Of a stretch of 64,000 bases of DNA, positions 54,580-62,638 are shown piece after piece (position 1 is the stretch's first letter; every line of letters starts with the position of its first letter). The stretch spans positions 1,971,005-2,035,004 of the forward strand of contig NZ_CAKAKH010000001.1 in assembly GCF_916618885.1 (NCBI RefSeq). The letters are read 5' to 3'. The notes below the pieces were generated by a model. The model was given only the letters and a program-made list of their open reading frames with translations. It searched no databases and was not told where the DNA came from. The stretch comes from Marinilactibacillus sp. Marseille-P9653 (GTDB lineage: Bacteria > Bacillota > Bacilli > Lactobacillales > Carnobacteriaceae_A). The translations under genes were made by a program, and so were the position numbers.

Positions 54580-55119
54580 GCACAATTCTCTCCTTCATCT
54601 CTGCGATACTCTAAATTAGCAATTACACATTTTTATAATGTTTTTCAAATCTTATCTTTTAAACATTAAATTGTCAATATAAATTATCAGTAAATATATT
54701 GATTTTCTCTAATATAATATAATCTATAATATTCATATCTGATATTAAAGCGTTTGCAATCGATTACATTTATTTGTGACTAAAATGTGTCTTATCATTC
54801 AAGGTAAAACCCTCGTGTTAACTGAGTTTTCATCTTCTTATATTATAATTAAAAACTCACTTCATTTAATGAAAATTTGTAAGTATCGATATTTATACAG
54901 TTTAATGGATTATTAATCATCATTTTTCTCTCATTTTATTTTAACTTTTATTGAATGCTACTAATAACACTTACCCCGTTTTACAGTTTTGTGACTTATG
55001 TATTGAATCTGTTTACATAAGCTCTCTCATAGACTACTATTGTAAAGTGATTATTTATTTATATGTATAAGATTTATATTTTTGTGTTAGCCATACTTAA
55101 CTGGTAGAGGATGAATTGA
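54580..55119. other. Divergent AT-rich intergenic region
   Basis: About 540 bases between the amidohydrolase-opp unit (leftward) and a hypothetical gene (rightward). It holds one cre-like site and the promoters of both sides. No gene is seen. Confidence 0.55.
54745..54758 (+). promoter_or_regulatory. cre-like catabolite-responsive site
   Basis: TTAAAGCGTTTGCA differs from the CcpA consensus TGWAANCGNTNNCA only at the second base. Its place upstream of the peptide-utilisation operon makes catabolite control plausible. Confidence 0.45.
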
Positions 55120-55476
55120 ATGAGAAATGATAAGGAATTTCAAGAAATAATTGCTTATGCAAGTACTTTAGGTATGTCAACAGATGATTATCTCGTTTAT
55201 CTTCATCACAAAAATCAGGCTGTTAAATCAATCTTGCTCGATGACAGCACAGGTTTCAAACAATTTTTACAAGAATTTCATGACTTACTGGATGGTCTGA
55301 CTGTTCCTAGTGGAAACGATGACGCAGCTGTTTCTGAGAGAAAGGAACAATCAGTGCAGGCTTCCGTTGACTTGTTAGCTAGGTTAAGTTCTGACCCTAT
55401 ACTTCTGGCTCAAATGTATGAGCACTATCAGTATGATTCCGACGAGGATTCCAATACTATTATGAATAAAAAATAA
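55120..55476 (+). CDS. Hypothetical protein, 118 aa
   Basis: I recognise no family. The protein is soluble and acidic, mostly helical, without signal peptide. FQEIIAYASTLGMSTDDYLV suggests a small helical N-terminal unit. The ATG at 55120 is preceded by GAGGATGAATTGA, and a terminator follows the stop directly, so it is probably a real monocistronic gene. Confidence 0.65.
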   Translation: MRNDKEFQEIIAYASTLGMSTDDYLVYLHHKNQAVKSILLDDSTGFKQFLQEFHDLLDGLTVPSGNDDAAVSERKEQSVQASVDLLARLSSDPILLAQMYEHYQYDSDEDSNTIMNKK

Positions 55477-55477
55477 T

Positions 55478-55530
55478 ACGCTCTACTTAGATAGAATATC
55501 GATTCTATACTAGGTGGAGCGTACTTTTTA
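55478..55530 (+). terminator. Terminator after hypothetical gene
   Basis: ACGCTCTACTTAGATAGAAT and ATTCTATACTAGGTGGAGCG form a long stem around ATCG, followed by five T. Confidence 0.85.
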
Positions 55531-56265
55531 ACTTTCTTTTACTGCAGCAAGTGTTTCGCCAACTTTACCTTTTATGAATAGATCAATCTCCAAATTTCCT
55601 GTATCGATTTCTTCATTATTAATGAGGACAACGTGCTTTCCTTTGAATTGATGAATATAATTGCGAGCCGGATTCACACTCAAAGAGGTTCCCGCTATAA
55701 TCAGTAAGTCTGCTGTTTTAATTGTAGCTTTGCTTTTTTCAACAATCTCTTTATTGGGGTTTTCACCAAACAAGACGACAGATGGTCTGACGATTCCATT
55801 CTCTATTGGACATCTTGGAATGTTCCGCTCATCTTTTTGTACTTCTTGAGGCTGGTACACTCTTGTACATTCCATACAATACCAATTTCGATTATGCCCA
55901 TGAAGCTCTAAAACAAATCGATGCCCAGCTTTTTGATGAAGCCCATCCACGTTTTGAGTGATTACGCGAATATCTTTTCCAGCTTTTTCCATTTCAGCCA
56001 ACACTTTGTGTGCATCATTTGGAACAGGTTCAATTCTTTTGTTACGAGGGCGGTTGAAAAAAACTTCTGGCTGTTCATTTAGAAATTTTCGACTCATAAT
56101 TTTTTTAGGATCAAGTTTCTTTTTTTCAATTTCTGTATATGTTCCATCCTTTGAACGATAATCTGGTAGGCCACTTTCTGTAGAAACTCCAGCCCCTCCG
56201 AAAAAGACAATAATCTGAGCTTCTTCTATATAAGCTTTTAACTGTGCAATTTCTGTTCTTTCCAT
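55528..56265 (-). CDS. cobB: NAD-dependent protein deacetylase (sirtuin)
   Basis: A 245-residue Sir2 enzyme. NAD-binding motifs are FFGGAGVSTESGLPDYRS and TQNVDGLHQKAG; the catalytic His is in LELHGHNRNWYC; GTSLSVNPARN and LINNEE close the Rossmann fold. It removes acyl groups from lysines in the cytosol. The zinc ribbon is unusual: the first CxxC pair is present (YCMEC), but the second reads CPIENG where CPxCGG is normal, so the fourth Cys is missing. The gene symbol is by family only. Confidence 0.9.
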   Translation of the reverse strand: MERTEIAQLKAYIEEAQIIVFFGGAGVSTESGLPDYRSKDGTYTEIEKKKLDPKKIMSRKFLNEQPEVFFNRPRNKRIEPVPNDAHKVLAEMEKAGKDIRVITQNVDGLHQKAGHRFVLELHGHNRNWYCMECTRVYQPQEVQKDERNIPRCPIENGIVRPSVVLFGENPNKEIVEKSKATIKTADLLIIAGTSLSVNPARNYIHQFKGKHVVLINNEEIDTGNLEIDLFIKGKVGETLAAVKES

Positions 56266-56372
56266 ATAAACACCTCTCTAAAACTGGTATGTTTATTATA
56301 CCAACTAAGGTTATGAAAGACACTTACGGGGTTTTTTAAGCGAACAGACTTTCATTTTCATCAGTGATATGC

Positions 56373-56378
56373 TATAAT
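56373..56378 (+). promoter_or_regulatory. ssrA promoter, extended -10
   Basis: TGCTATAAT is a perfect extended -10; TTTCAT lies 17 bases upstream as weak -35. Transcription would start near 56385, about 45 bases before the mature tmRNA. Confidence 0.65.
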
Positions 56379-56386
56379 ATGTATAG

Positions 56387-56409
56387 AATGATAGCGATTC
56401 GTTATCATT
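56387..56409 (+). promoter_or_regulatory. Palindrome at start of pre-tmRNA
   Basis: AATGATAGCGA and TTCGTTATCATT form an imperfect 23-base palindrome at or just after the predicted start of transcription. It may be a leader hairpin removed during maturation or an operator. Confidence 0.4.
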
Positions 56410-56428
56410 TGGTTTTGTTTTCTATATT

Positions 56429-56793
56429 GGGGTTGTTACGGATTCGACAGGCATAGATTGAGCTTGAGTTGCGTTCTGCAGGTGACGAGACTGCATACCA
56501 ACGTCACAGTTAAATATAACTGCAAACAATAATAATAACACTTACGCTTTAGCTGCGTAATAGTAGCTAGCGTGATCCGAACTGGTATCACCCACGTGTC
56601 ACGTTTGGGTCCTATAATTAAGTGGGATACGCTGATTCTTTCCGTCTGGAAGGATTAGAAGAGATTATCAGACTAGCGACACATGATGCCTGTTAGGCGG
56701 CTAATGTAGAGCGAAATCTTAGTAGCGTAACTATGATCGTAGATGCTTGAGTGCCAATGTGTCTGGACAGGGGTTCGACTCCCCTCAGCTCCA
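56429..56793 (+). ncRNA. ssrA: tmRNA
   Basis: The 5' end GGGGTTGTTACGGATTCGAC and the 3' end GGGTTCGACTCCCCTCAGCTCC form the tRNA-like part; GGGGTTG pairs with CAGCTCC over seven bases. The tag frame starts GCAAACAATAATAATAAC and ends at TAA, TAG, giving AANNNNTYALAA with the charged Ala. CCA is not encoded (A-TCA follows). It rescues stalled ribosomes and marks the peptides for proteolysis. The 3' end doubles as a phage attachment site. Confidence 0.97.
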
Positions 56794-56858
56794 TCAAAAC
56801 ATCCGTATAGGAATAATGAAGAAGAGGAATGCCGATAAAACGGTATTTCTCTTCTTTT
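56775..56858 (+). repeat. Left attachment repeat (tmRNA 3' end, attL)
   Basis: This 84-base stretch, from the tmRNA T-arm (TCGACTCCCCTCAGCT) through its terminator, recurs as a direct repeat at 62901-62984 with about ten mismatches. The two copies bracket the prophage remnant. Confidence 0.85.
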
Positions 56859-56859
56859 A
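56819..56859 (+). terminator. ssrA terminator
   Basis: GAAGAGGAATGCCG and CGGTATTTCTCTTC form a 14-base stem (one mismatch) followed by TTTT. Confidence 0.8.
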
Positions 56860-57039
56860 TTTATGCTATAAGAAATTATAAATCAAAGTTAAACGTAGTA
56901 AATCACGTAGTAAAAAAGACCCCCACCGAAGTGAGAGTCTTACCTATACGAGGGGTAACCCTCACATCATAGGACTATGACTAGATAGTGCGCTATGTGT
57001 CTTTAGTATAATATGTATGGATGGTATATCAATATGTAA

Positions 57040-57267
57040 TTACAACTTCACTAGTAGTGCATGCAATTCTTTTAAAGACATTTCTTCAAAATTGAGTTCT
57101 AAGTAGTTATACTTTTTAAGAGGAATTATATTTGAGGAATCATGATAATATTCTTTGACTGTTTTTTCTTCATTCAGGTCTACTAAAACAAATACTATCA
57201 CATCTGGACCGAACTTTTTCAAGTCAAATCTGACCCTTTCTATCAACCAATCATATATTAGTACCAT
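57040..57267 (-). CDS. Hypothetical phage-island protein, 75 aa
   Basis: No named family. The ATG at 57267 follows AAGGAG. YDWLIERVRFDLKKFGPD, then VIVFVLVDLNEEKTVKEYY, gives a helix, a Gly turn, a hydrophobic strand and a charged turn. The gene at 57881-58063 has the same plan (YKWLKDKLENDLNHYGSD, KVVFVLINKNRNTCEDYF), so the two are paralogs. Both lie between the tmRNA and the IS3 element within the remnant. Confidence 0.6.
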   Translation of the reverse strand: MVLIYDWLIERVRFDLKKFGPDVIVFVLVDLNEEKTVKEYYHDSSNIIPLKKYNYLELNFEEMSLKELHALLVKL

Positions 57268-57340
57268 GTCTATCTAGCTCCTTATGGACTTTTTTCGATT
57301 ATAGCATTATTCTGGATCAGATTAAATAGAATAAGTTGAA

Positions 57341-57382
57341 AAATCGTTAATTTGAGATTAAAACTCAAATTAACGATTTTTC
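57341..57382. terminator. Perfect hairpin with T-runs on both strands
   Basis: AAAAATCGTTAATTTGAG and CTCAAATTAACGATTTTT are fully complementary around an ATTAAAA loop. It can stop transcription in both directions. Confidence 0.8.
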
Positions 57383-57438
57383 ATTTATTTTCAGACTCTA
57401 AACTAAAACTTTCAAAAGATAAGCACGCACTAGTAATT

Positions 57439-57636
57439 TCAAGATAGAATTCTATACAGATTTTCTAAATACACTTCCCTTACTTCTAAATCGTTTAGAA
57501 AAAGTGTTAAAACCACTGGTATTTCTTCTACATTTAAACAGTATCTTTCTATGTCTTTTTTGTTAGGACATTTCGCTTATAAGATGTCTGCTTCATGATT
57601 ATGAACAACGACATACGTTACTTTTCCTTGAACCAT
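57439..57636 (-). pseudogene. Possible broken small gene in prophage remnant
   Basis: The frame reads VQGKVTYVVVHNHEADIL, then TAA, then DIERYCLNVEEIPVVLTLFL and ends at 57439. A single stop splits it. No family is recognised; a distant link to the two small paralogs nearby is possible but not shown. Confidence 0.3.
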
Positions 57637-57880
57637 TCATCCTGAGATCAGCTCTCAATCTAATCATCAATAAATTGTCTCTCATTATTGATTACCTTCC
57701 CCTACTTTGATTACCAATGATTCTACCATTCTAAAAGACTCTAAATTAGGTTTTGAAGTAACAATATCAAAACCTATAATTTATCTATATTAAATGACCG
57801 CCATTACTCGTATTATTTTTAAAGTTTTCATAATCAAGAGTGGTTGCGATGCTGCACTGACTCCTTAAGAGCCGACAAAG

Positions 57881-58063
57881 TCATTTTTTTATTTCCATAG
57901 ATGTTCTGTACAACCTCGCCGGGTCTGGAATCTTCCTATATGAAATAAAGTAATCTTCGCATGTATTTCTATTTTTATTGATCAAGACGAATACCACTTT
58001 ATCAGATCCATAATGGTTCAAGTCATTTTCTAACTTATCTTTGAGCCATTTATATGTTCCCAT
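57881..58063 (-). CDS. Hypothetical phage-island protein, 60 aa, paralog
   Basis: The start ATG at 58063 follows TTGGAGG; a longer frame to 58129 has no site. The product begins MGTYKWLKDKLENDLNHYGS and shares its layout with the 75-residue protein at 57040-57267. The C-terminal part (after ISYRKIPDPARL) is shorter than in that paralog. Function unknown. Confidence 0.6.
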   Translation of the reverse strand: MGTYKWLKDKLENDLNHYGSDKVVFVLINKNRNTCEDYFISYRKIPDPARLYRTSMEIKK

Positions 58064-58225
58064 GAAAAAACCTCCAATAACCTGTCGAACAAGTATACAA
58101 TATTCTTCTCGACTTAGAAAGGGGAACAACTATTACGAATTAATTAATTGATTTATGAGTTGTTCTCGTCAAATAAAAAACCTCATCCGATTAGGTGCTG
58201 ACCCCCAAAAGTTAGAGTTTTAATA

Positions 58226-59092
58226 TTATGCAGCCGACTGGCTGGCTTGAGTTCGGTATTCTACTGGATTTAAGCCAGCCAGTTTTTTCTTTCTACGAGT
58301 GGTATTGTACCACTCAATATATTCTTCAATCTGTTCTCTTAGTTCTTCATAGCTTACTTTAGGTTCTCCGTGATACATTTCTTGCTTCATAATCCCAAAA
58401 AAGTTTTCTATAACGGCATTATCAGAACAGGTTGCTTTACGAGACATGCTCTGGAAGATTTTATTCTGTTTTAATAAATTTACCCATTTTTTATGTTGAT
58501 AGTGCCACCCTTGATCGGAATGAATCGTAGTGCGAACAGTAGCTTTTTGCTTTATCGTTTTAATAGCTTCTTTTAAAGGTTCCATTGCTAAATCTAAAAC
58601 AGGACGCTTATTAATACTGTAAGAAATAATTTCACCATTATACAAATCTACTATGGGATTAAAATAAAGTTTTTGATCTCCAGTACATTTAAATTCAGTG
58701 ATATCAGTCACTAGTTTCTGTAAAGGAATTGACGTATTAAACCGGCGGTTTAACTTGTTCTTGGCAACTTTTCCTACAGTTCCTTTGTAAGAGTTATATT
58801 TTCGAGTCTTACGTGTGAATTTAATACATTTCAACCCTAACTCCTTCATTAAGCGATAGACCTTTTTATGGTTGATTACTATTCCAGCGTCATTCAATTC
58901 GTCCGTGATTCGCTTATATCCGTAACGCTCTTTGGATTGATAGAATATATCAGTAATCTGTTCTTTTAAAGACAAATCGTAATCTTCTGCGCCTGTTCGT
59001 TTTATATGATAATGGTACGTAGCCTCAGGAATGCCCACAACTTTAAAAATATCTTTCAATCTATATCCTTCTTTTTTGAGCTCAAATGCCAA
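58226..59092 (-). CDS. IS3-family transposase OrfB (catalytic)
   Basis: The 288-residue rve integrase-core part. The DDE residues lie in LVTDITEFKCTGDQ, TIHSDQGWHYQHKK and AVIENFFGIMKQEMYHGE; WYNTTRRKKKLAGLNPVEYR is the usual end. It is expressed as an OrfAB fusion by -1 slippage on AAAAAAG at 59071-59077, in the 37-base overlap with orfA. Frame and motifs look intact. Confidence 0.93.
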   Translation of the reverse strand: MAFELKKEGYRLKDIFKVVGIPEATYHYHIKRTGAEDYDLSLKEQITDIFYQSKERYGYKRITDELNDAGIVINHKKVYRLMKELGLKCIKFTRKTRKYNSYKGTVGKVAKNKLNRRFNTSIPLQKLVTDITEFKCTGDQKLYFNPIVDLYNGEIISYSINKRPVLDLAMEPLKEAIKTIKQKATVRTTIHSDQGWHYQHKKWVNLLKQNKIFQSMSRKATCSDNAVIENFFGIMKQEMYHGEPKVSYEELREQIEEYIEWYNTTRRKKKLAGLNPVEYRTQASQSAA

Positions 59093-59619
59093 CCTTGTTT
59101 GTGCTCTGCGAGGAAGGCATTTGGATTCTCCTCGTAAGCTTTTACCTTTTTTAAATAAGCGTTCTCTAACCTAAGAAGTTCATTCTCACGCTCTAGCTCT
59201 TGTTCTCTAGACATACTCTGACTCTTATTCACTTTTGTTTTTTTAGGTAATTTAGACATAGAAGGTCGTCCCTTTTTTTTAGGTTTCAGGCCTTCTATCC
59301 CTTCTTTGTTAAAAGCTTGATTCCAATTCGCAATAACAGAAAGTTCTCTGATTCCGAAGGAATTAGCCGTTTCTTGGTAGGAAGAACCTGTTCGTTTCAT
59401 AAATTGTAATACATCTAATTTGAAATGAACAGGATAGACTTCTTTCGATTTCTTTGGGCTTAATCCTTCTTTTCCATAAGTTTTATAAAGGTTGGTCCAT
59501 CTTCTAATAGGAGAAGAATCTGGTATACCGTACTTTTTAGCTAGTGATTTATATCCCAATTTGCCATTTTCGTATTCTTTTACAAGTTTTAATTTGAATT
59601 CTTGACTATATTTCGCCAT
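59056..59619 (-). CDS. IS3-family transposase OrfA (DNA-binding)
   Basis: A 187-residue protein with two HTH units (LAKKYGIPDSSPIRRWTNLY and TANSFGIRELSVIANWNQAF) and a leucine-rich C-terminal coiled coil (ELERENELLRLENAYLKKVK). It binds the inverted repeats and regulates transposition. The start is ATG 59619 after GGGGG, which lies inside a hairpin. Confidence 0.9.
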   Translation of the reverse strand: MAKYSQEFKLKLVKEYENGKLGYKSLAKKYGIPDSSPIRRWTNLYKTYGKEGLSPKKSKEVYPVHFKLDVLQFMKRTGSSYQETANSFGIRELSVIANWNQAFNKEGIEGLKPKKKGRPSMSKLPKKTKVNKSQSMSREQELERENELLRLENAYLKKVKAYEENPNAFLAEHKQGWHLSSKKKDID

Positions 59620-59708
59620 GTAAAAAGCCCCCAAAAGTTAGAATGTTACTCTAACTTTTGGGGGTCGGTACATTAAGGACACCAACGAGGGCTTTTACTT
59701 TGTCTATT

Positions 59709-60126
59709 CTATCTTAGCAATGCATTCCAAGTATTCGGTCTAGCAAGACCATCCGCTGCAAGATGATTGTCTTGCAGCGGATGTTTTAACTGCTGCTTGA
59801 AGTCCTGGTTCAAATACTCCATCGAACCCTTTTATGTCATAACCTTTAGACATCAGGATACCTTGAACAACTCTTACGATGTTTCCGATATCTCCACGTC
59901 TTACAACTCTACAAGCCTTACGTGTAGCCGGACCAGATAAAAGTCATCGACAACCAATTTTGCATTGTTTGTTCAACTCAATTTGTAACGCCCCTACAGC
60001 AGCTTTATGCTTCAGTGGATCATGTCTGTTGTCAAGTTCAATATCAAATCCGTAGTTAGCTTTCAACCCATTCTGGAAATTATATACTGGCCCTACGTAT
60101 CTATCCGGTAATCCTTCTTTGTTTGT
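59709..60126 (-). pseudogene. Phage endolysin, C-terminal cell-wall binding remnant
   Basis: The remains of peptidoglycan-binding repeats: VGPVYNFQNGLKANYGFDIE and KAAVGALQIELNKQCKIG in one frame, then GPATRKACRVVRRGDIGNIV and LMSKGYDIKGFDGVFEPGLQ in a second, and ADGLARPNTWNALLR at the end in a third. The catalytic domain is gone; its place is taken by the end of the holin-like gene, so a deletion fused the two. A perfect palindrome at about 59750-59784 sits at the last frame change. Confidence 0.7.
59750..59784. repeat. Perfect palindrome in endolysin remnant
   Basis: CATCCGCTGCAAGA and TCTTGCAGCGGATG are exact inverted copies with a six-base loop. They replace the normal codons before ADGLARPNTW. 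No T-run follows that would make it a typical terminator for a leftward gene. Confidence 0.75.
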
Positions 60127-60337
60127 ATTCGTTTAACATAGTAAGAGTATCAATCAATGGTTTGTTGCTCTCATCAATCTTTTTTCGAAGCAATCTATTT
60201 TCCTTCTCAATTCTTCTTTCCTTTGCTTTGCCGATTGTCTTTTGGTAAACCCACATCAACGAACTACCGATTGTAATAATTGCTGTAATGAAAGCTGCAA
60301 AACTCTGAACATTTCCAAATATTATATATAGGCTCAT
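60101..60337 (-). CDS. Phage holin-like small membrane protein
   Basis: A 78-residue protein with one membrane helix (about 12-30), then a basic amphipathic coiled coil (KERRIEKENRLLRKKIDESN). Size, topology and place directly upstream of the endolysin remnant fit a phage holin or holin-associated protein. The last residues (YKQRRITG) may be altered by the deletion that fused the two genes. GGGGAGAGCCA precedes the ATG. Confidence 0.55.
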   Translation of the reverse strand: MSLYIIFGNVQSFAAFITAIITIGSSLMWVYQKTIGKAKERRIEKENRLLRKKIDESNKPLIDTLTMLNEYKQRRITG

Positions 60338-60406
60338 TGGCTCTCCCCTTTCTGATTTTGTGTAAAGAAAAAGAGTAGCCGGATTGGCTACTCTCTATTG
60401 CTATAT

Positions 60407-60733
60407 TTAAACTTCATCCATTAATTCTGCTGTATATACAATCAATAAAGTCAATCCATTGTCATGAATCAAACCTTCATATCCATCTTTATCATAAATG
60501 TTCCATATATACTTAATAGAATCATGGATTTCTTTACGATCTTCTCGATCAAAATGACTCATTGTGAAGTCACTGTATTTTCTACAATGTTCTTCTTCTA
60601 GCCAGTCTACAACGTCTTCCTCTTTGATATGTTGTTTTACTTCATTAGTCGAATGGAATATTTCGTGATCTATCATGATTGATAACTGTTGTATAAAACT
60701 AATGAAGGCTGATGATCTAGTGATAATCAACAC
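60407..60733 (-). CDS. Hypothetical phage protein, 108 aa
   Basis: No family recognised. Acidic, soluble, with KEEDVVDWLEEEHCRKYSDF in the middle. The apparent start is TTG at 60733 immediately after GGAGGTG; a start at a later Met (IDHEIFHST) is possible. It lies between phage tail-end genes and the holin-like gene. Confidence 0.5.
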   Translation of the reverse strand: MLIITRSSAFISFIQQLSIMIDHEIFHSTNEVKQHIKEEDVVDWLEEEHCRKYSDFTMSHFDREDRKEIHDSIKYIWNIYDKDGYEGLIHDNGLTLLIVYTAELMDEV

Positions 60734-60831
60734 CTCCTACTTAATTTAATATGACATTATCATAATATCTATAGCGAGCAAAAGTATAACGCTCTTTATA
60801 TTATAAAATTTGTAAAGAAAAAGAGCAGTTG

Positions 60832-61134
60832 CTATTGGCTACTCCATTTAAAAATACTTTTCAATTCTTCTAATCCCACGGTTAGTTCCTTTTGAGCTTC
60901 TATATGAAATACTCTAATGCAATAACCGGCTGGTATTTCTTCAAAGCCTTCAACCCTAACCATTCGATATCTCAAACCTTCAAACCTTTCATGTGGAGAT
61001 TCTAACATGAATTGGCCTCCAATTTTAATTTCGTATTGTTTATTGATATTTTCTCCTGTAACGAAAACTTTAATACTCGAAATCTTATCAGCTTTATCTC
61101 TAATGATAGTTGCAGTGGTTACTGTTTGGCTCAC
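60832..61134 (-). CDS. Hypothetical phage protein, 100 aa
   Basis: No family recognised. A beta-rich, soluble protein (VFVTGENINKQYEIKIGGQF, then RFEGLRYRMVRVEGFEEIPA). The start is GTG at 61134 after AGAGGG. Its place in the tail-lysis segment suggests a phage origin. Confidence 0.5.
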   Translation of the reverse strand: MSQTVTTATIIRDKADKISSIKVFVTGENINKQYEIKIGGQFMLESPHERFEGLRYRMVRVEGFEEIPAGYCIRVFHIEAQKELTVGLEELKSIFKWSSQ

Positions 61135-61233
61135 TTCAATCCCTCTTTAAATAACATGTTTTATTTTACAGTATTTACTATACTATAAAATGGGAATTTG
61201 AAGCATGTATTATGCTTATTAAACTAGACAAGC

Positions 61234-61374
61234 TTATTCGCCTGTTTCCGTAAACCATACAGCCATTTTATCGCGCTCTGCCTGTTCATAATCATTTTGA
61301 GTCATATTTGCAAAATCCATGTCTTTCAAAGTCGCTCCATTATTAAACTCTGATTTAATTGATTTTAATACCAT
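61234..61374 (-). CDS. Small phage tail-region protein, 46 aa
   Basis: An intact short gene from ATG 61374 to TAA 61234 (VLKSIKSEFNNGATLKDMDF, then NMTQNDYEQAERDKMAVWF). Its position after a tail-region gene and its size recall XkdX-like or similar small phage proteins. That assignment is inference. No strong ribosome binding site is seen; translation may be coupled to the frame upstream, which ends 6 bases away. Confidence 0.5.
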   Translation of the reverse strand: MVLKSIKSEFNNGATLKDMDFANMTQNDYEQAERDKMAVWFTETGE

Positions 61375-61379
61375 TTCTA

Positions 61380-61842
61380 TTATGCATTCTTCTCTTCTTT
61401 ATTATTTTCAAGCACTTCTTCCAGCTGATCCATTAATGTATCAAATGAAATGTCACTGAACTGTTTATCTTTCTCAGTTATAATTTGTCTTTGTCTAATT
61501 TTTTATAGAACGCTTTGTGCTTAGTGTCATAGGTCAAAACATCTACTTTGAATTCTTCGTCTAGTAATTCCTGGATTTTGCCTTGTCTTTCTTTTCCATT
61601 CCATTCTTCCCTTTCTTGGCCAACCTTTACCCAACTTGAACAATGTTGCTCTGATCATCGATTTCGAAGTATTCTTCGCTAATCTCTTTAAGTTCTTCCT
61701 GATACTCTTTATCTGTTTTAATGAGTGCCTTCTGCAATTTACCCTTACCAGGTTTCGCTCTTCCCTGTTCAATCATTGTTGGTTCCAATATGTAAAAGAT
61801 ACTTTGTATCTGGTTATTTTCAAATACCAATACGTTTATCAT
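61380..61842 (-). pseudogene. Phage tail-region protein, frameshifted
   Basis: Three frame pieces make one former gene of about 150 residues: INVLVFENNQIQSIFYILEP to DDQSNIVQV, then KVGQEREEWNGKERQGKIQE to KHKAFYKK, then QIITEKDKQFSDISFDTLMD to the stop at 61380. Frame changes lie near 61632 and 61500. Function unknown; typical neighbour of phage tail fibre genes. Confidence 0.55.
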
Positions 61843-61935
61843 TTTATGCTGCTCCTTTGAGTTCTTTAATTTGATGTTCTAAGTCTGCTACTTTTGCTTC
61901 CAACTGAAATATCTTCGAATCGTAGTTGGACAATT

Positions 61936-62520
61936 TCATTCAATTTTTTGTTCAAGTGTTTCTTGATTGCTACTTAATTCTTGAATAGCTTTTGTGTTGT
62001 AGCTTAAGAGACGATAGGTATCAATACTCTTTCCATCTAAAGAAACTACTTGCAAGCTGTCCTCTGCAATCAAACCAATTTGACGGTTATCAATACCTTT
62101 TTGCAAACCAATCTTCAAATTGTATTCAACTATGGTCAAAACGTTCAGCACCTTTTAACGCGTCTTGATTCGACTCATCAATGTTAGTCTTTAATGTACG
62201 ATAGATGAGTCCAAAAATGTACTTGCACGAATGTTGTAATAGTCTCTAGCAGTGTTGGCAATCCTTACTACCCCTGTACCATTTGGTGATAAAAAAATAT
62301 CTCTAGAGCCTGTTCGGGGCGTTTCGATTCGGTCTTTTATCCTCTTCACTGCGTATCCGCTATCACCCATATTGCTATTGTAAATTTGCATAATCACTCT
62401 ACCGCTATTACCAAGCATGAGATACATTTGATTGCCTAAAGCTAATAGACGTTGTTGGTAATTTGGATCAGAAAACTGAGTATACCTATGTGAAACCCTA
62501 CTATTACTAGCGAGTCTCAA
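61936..62520 (-). pseudogene. Phage tail fibre with S74-like chaperone end, frameshifted
   Basis: The last ~70 residues (RQIGLIAEDSLQVVSLDGKS, then YNTKAIQELSSNQETLEQKI) have the hallmark of C-terminal intramolecular chaperones (S74/endosialidase type): GLIAED, a short strand and a Q-E-L helix. Upstream frames read TLKTNIDESNQDALKGAERF and YNIRASTFLDSSIVH, the end of a tail-fibre shaft. At least two frameshifts separate the pieces. Most of the fibre is missing. Confidence 0.65.
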
Positions 62521-62638
62521 AAAAGAAAAGAATCTTACGTATTGATAAAGCTATAGGTAGAAGAAAAAAGCTTGGTGAATCTGATGAACATAATAAATCT
62601 AATACCGAGTTAAGCTTGAAGGATCCAAAAAATTATAC

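Larger units (their letters stand above)
57268..57880. other. Decayed region with a perfect hairpin
   Basis: No intact gene lies in these 600 bases. They hold the terminator hairpin at 57341-57382 and a possible broken small gene at 57439-57636. Confidence 0.5.
58200..59666 (-). mobile_element. IS3-family (IS150 group) insertion sequence, intact
   Basis: A 1.47-kb element bounded by perfect 19-bp inverted repeats (GACCCCCAAAAGTTAGAGT and its complement). It carries orfA and orfB with a programmed -1 frameshift. I see no clear target duplication (GCT on the left, GGT on the right). At the orfA end a second inverted copy of CCCCCAAAAGTTAGA makes a hairpin at about 59629-59666 that includes the orfA ribosome binding site. 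Confidence 0.9.

Noticed and set aside
61527-61772. 81-codon very basic open frame in the phage remnant
   Set aside because: It is an out-of-frame reading of the frameshifted tail-region gene, rich in Arg and Lys as expected for a shadow frame.
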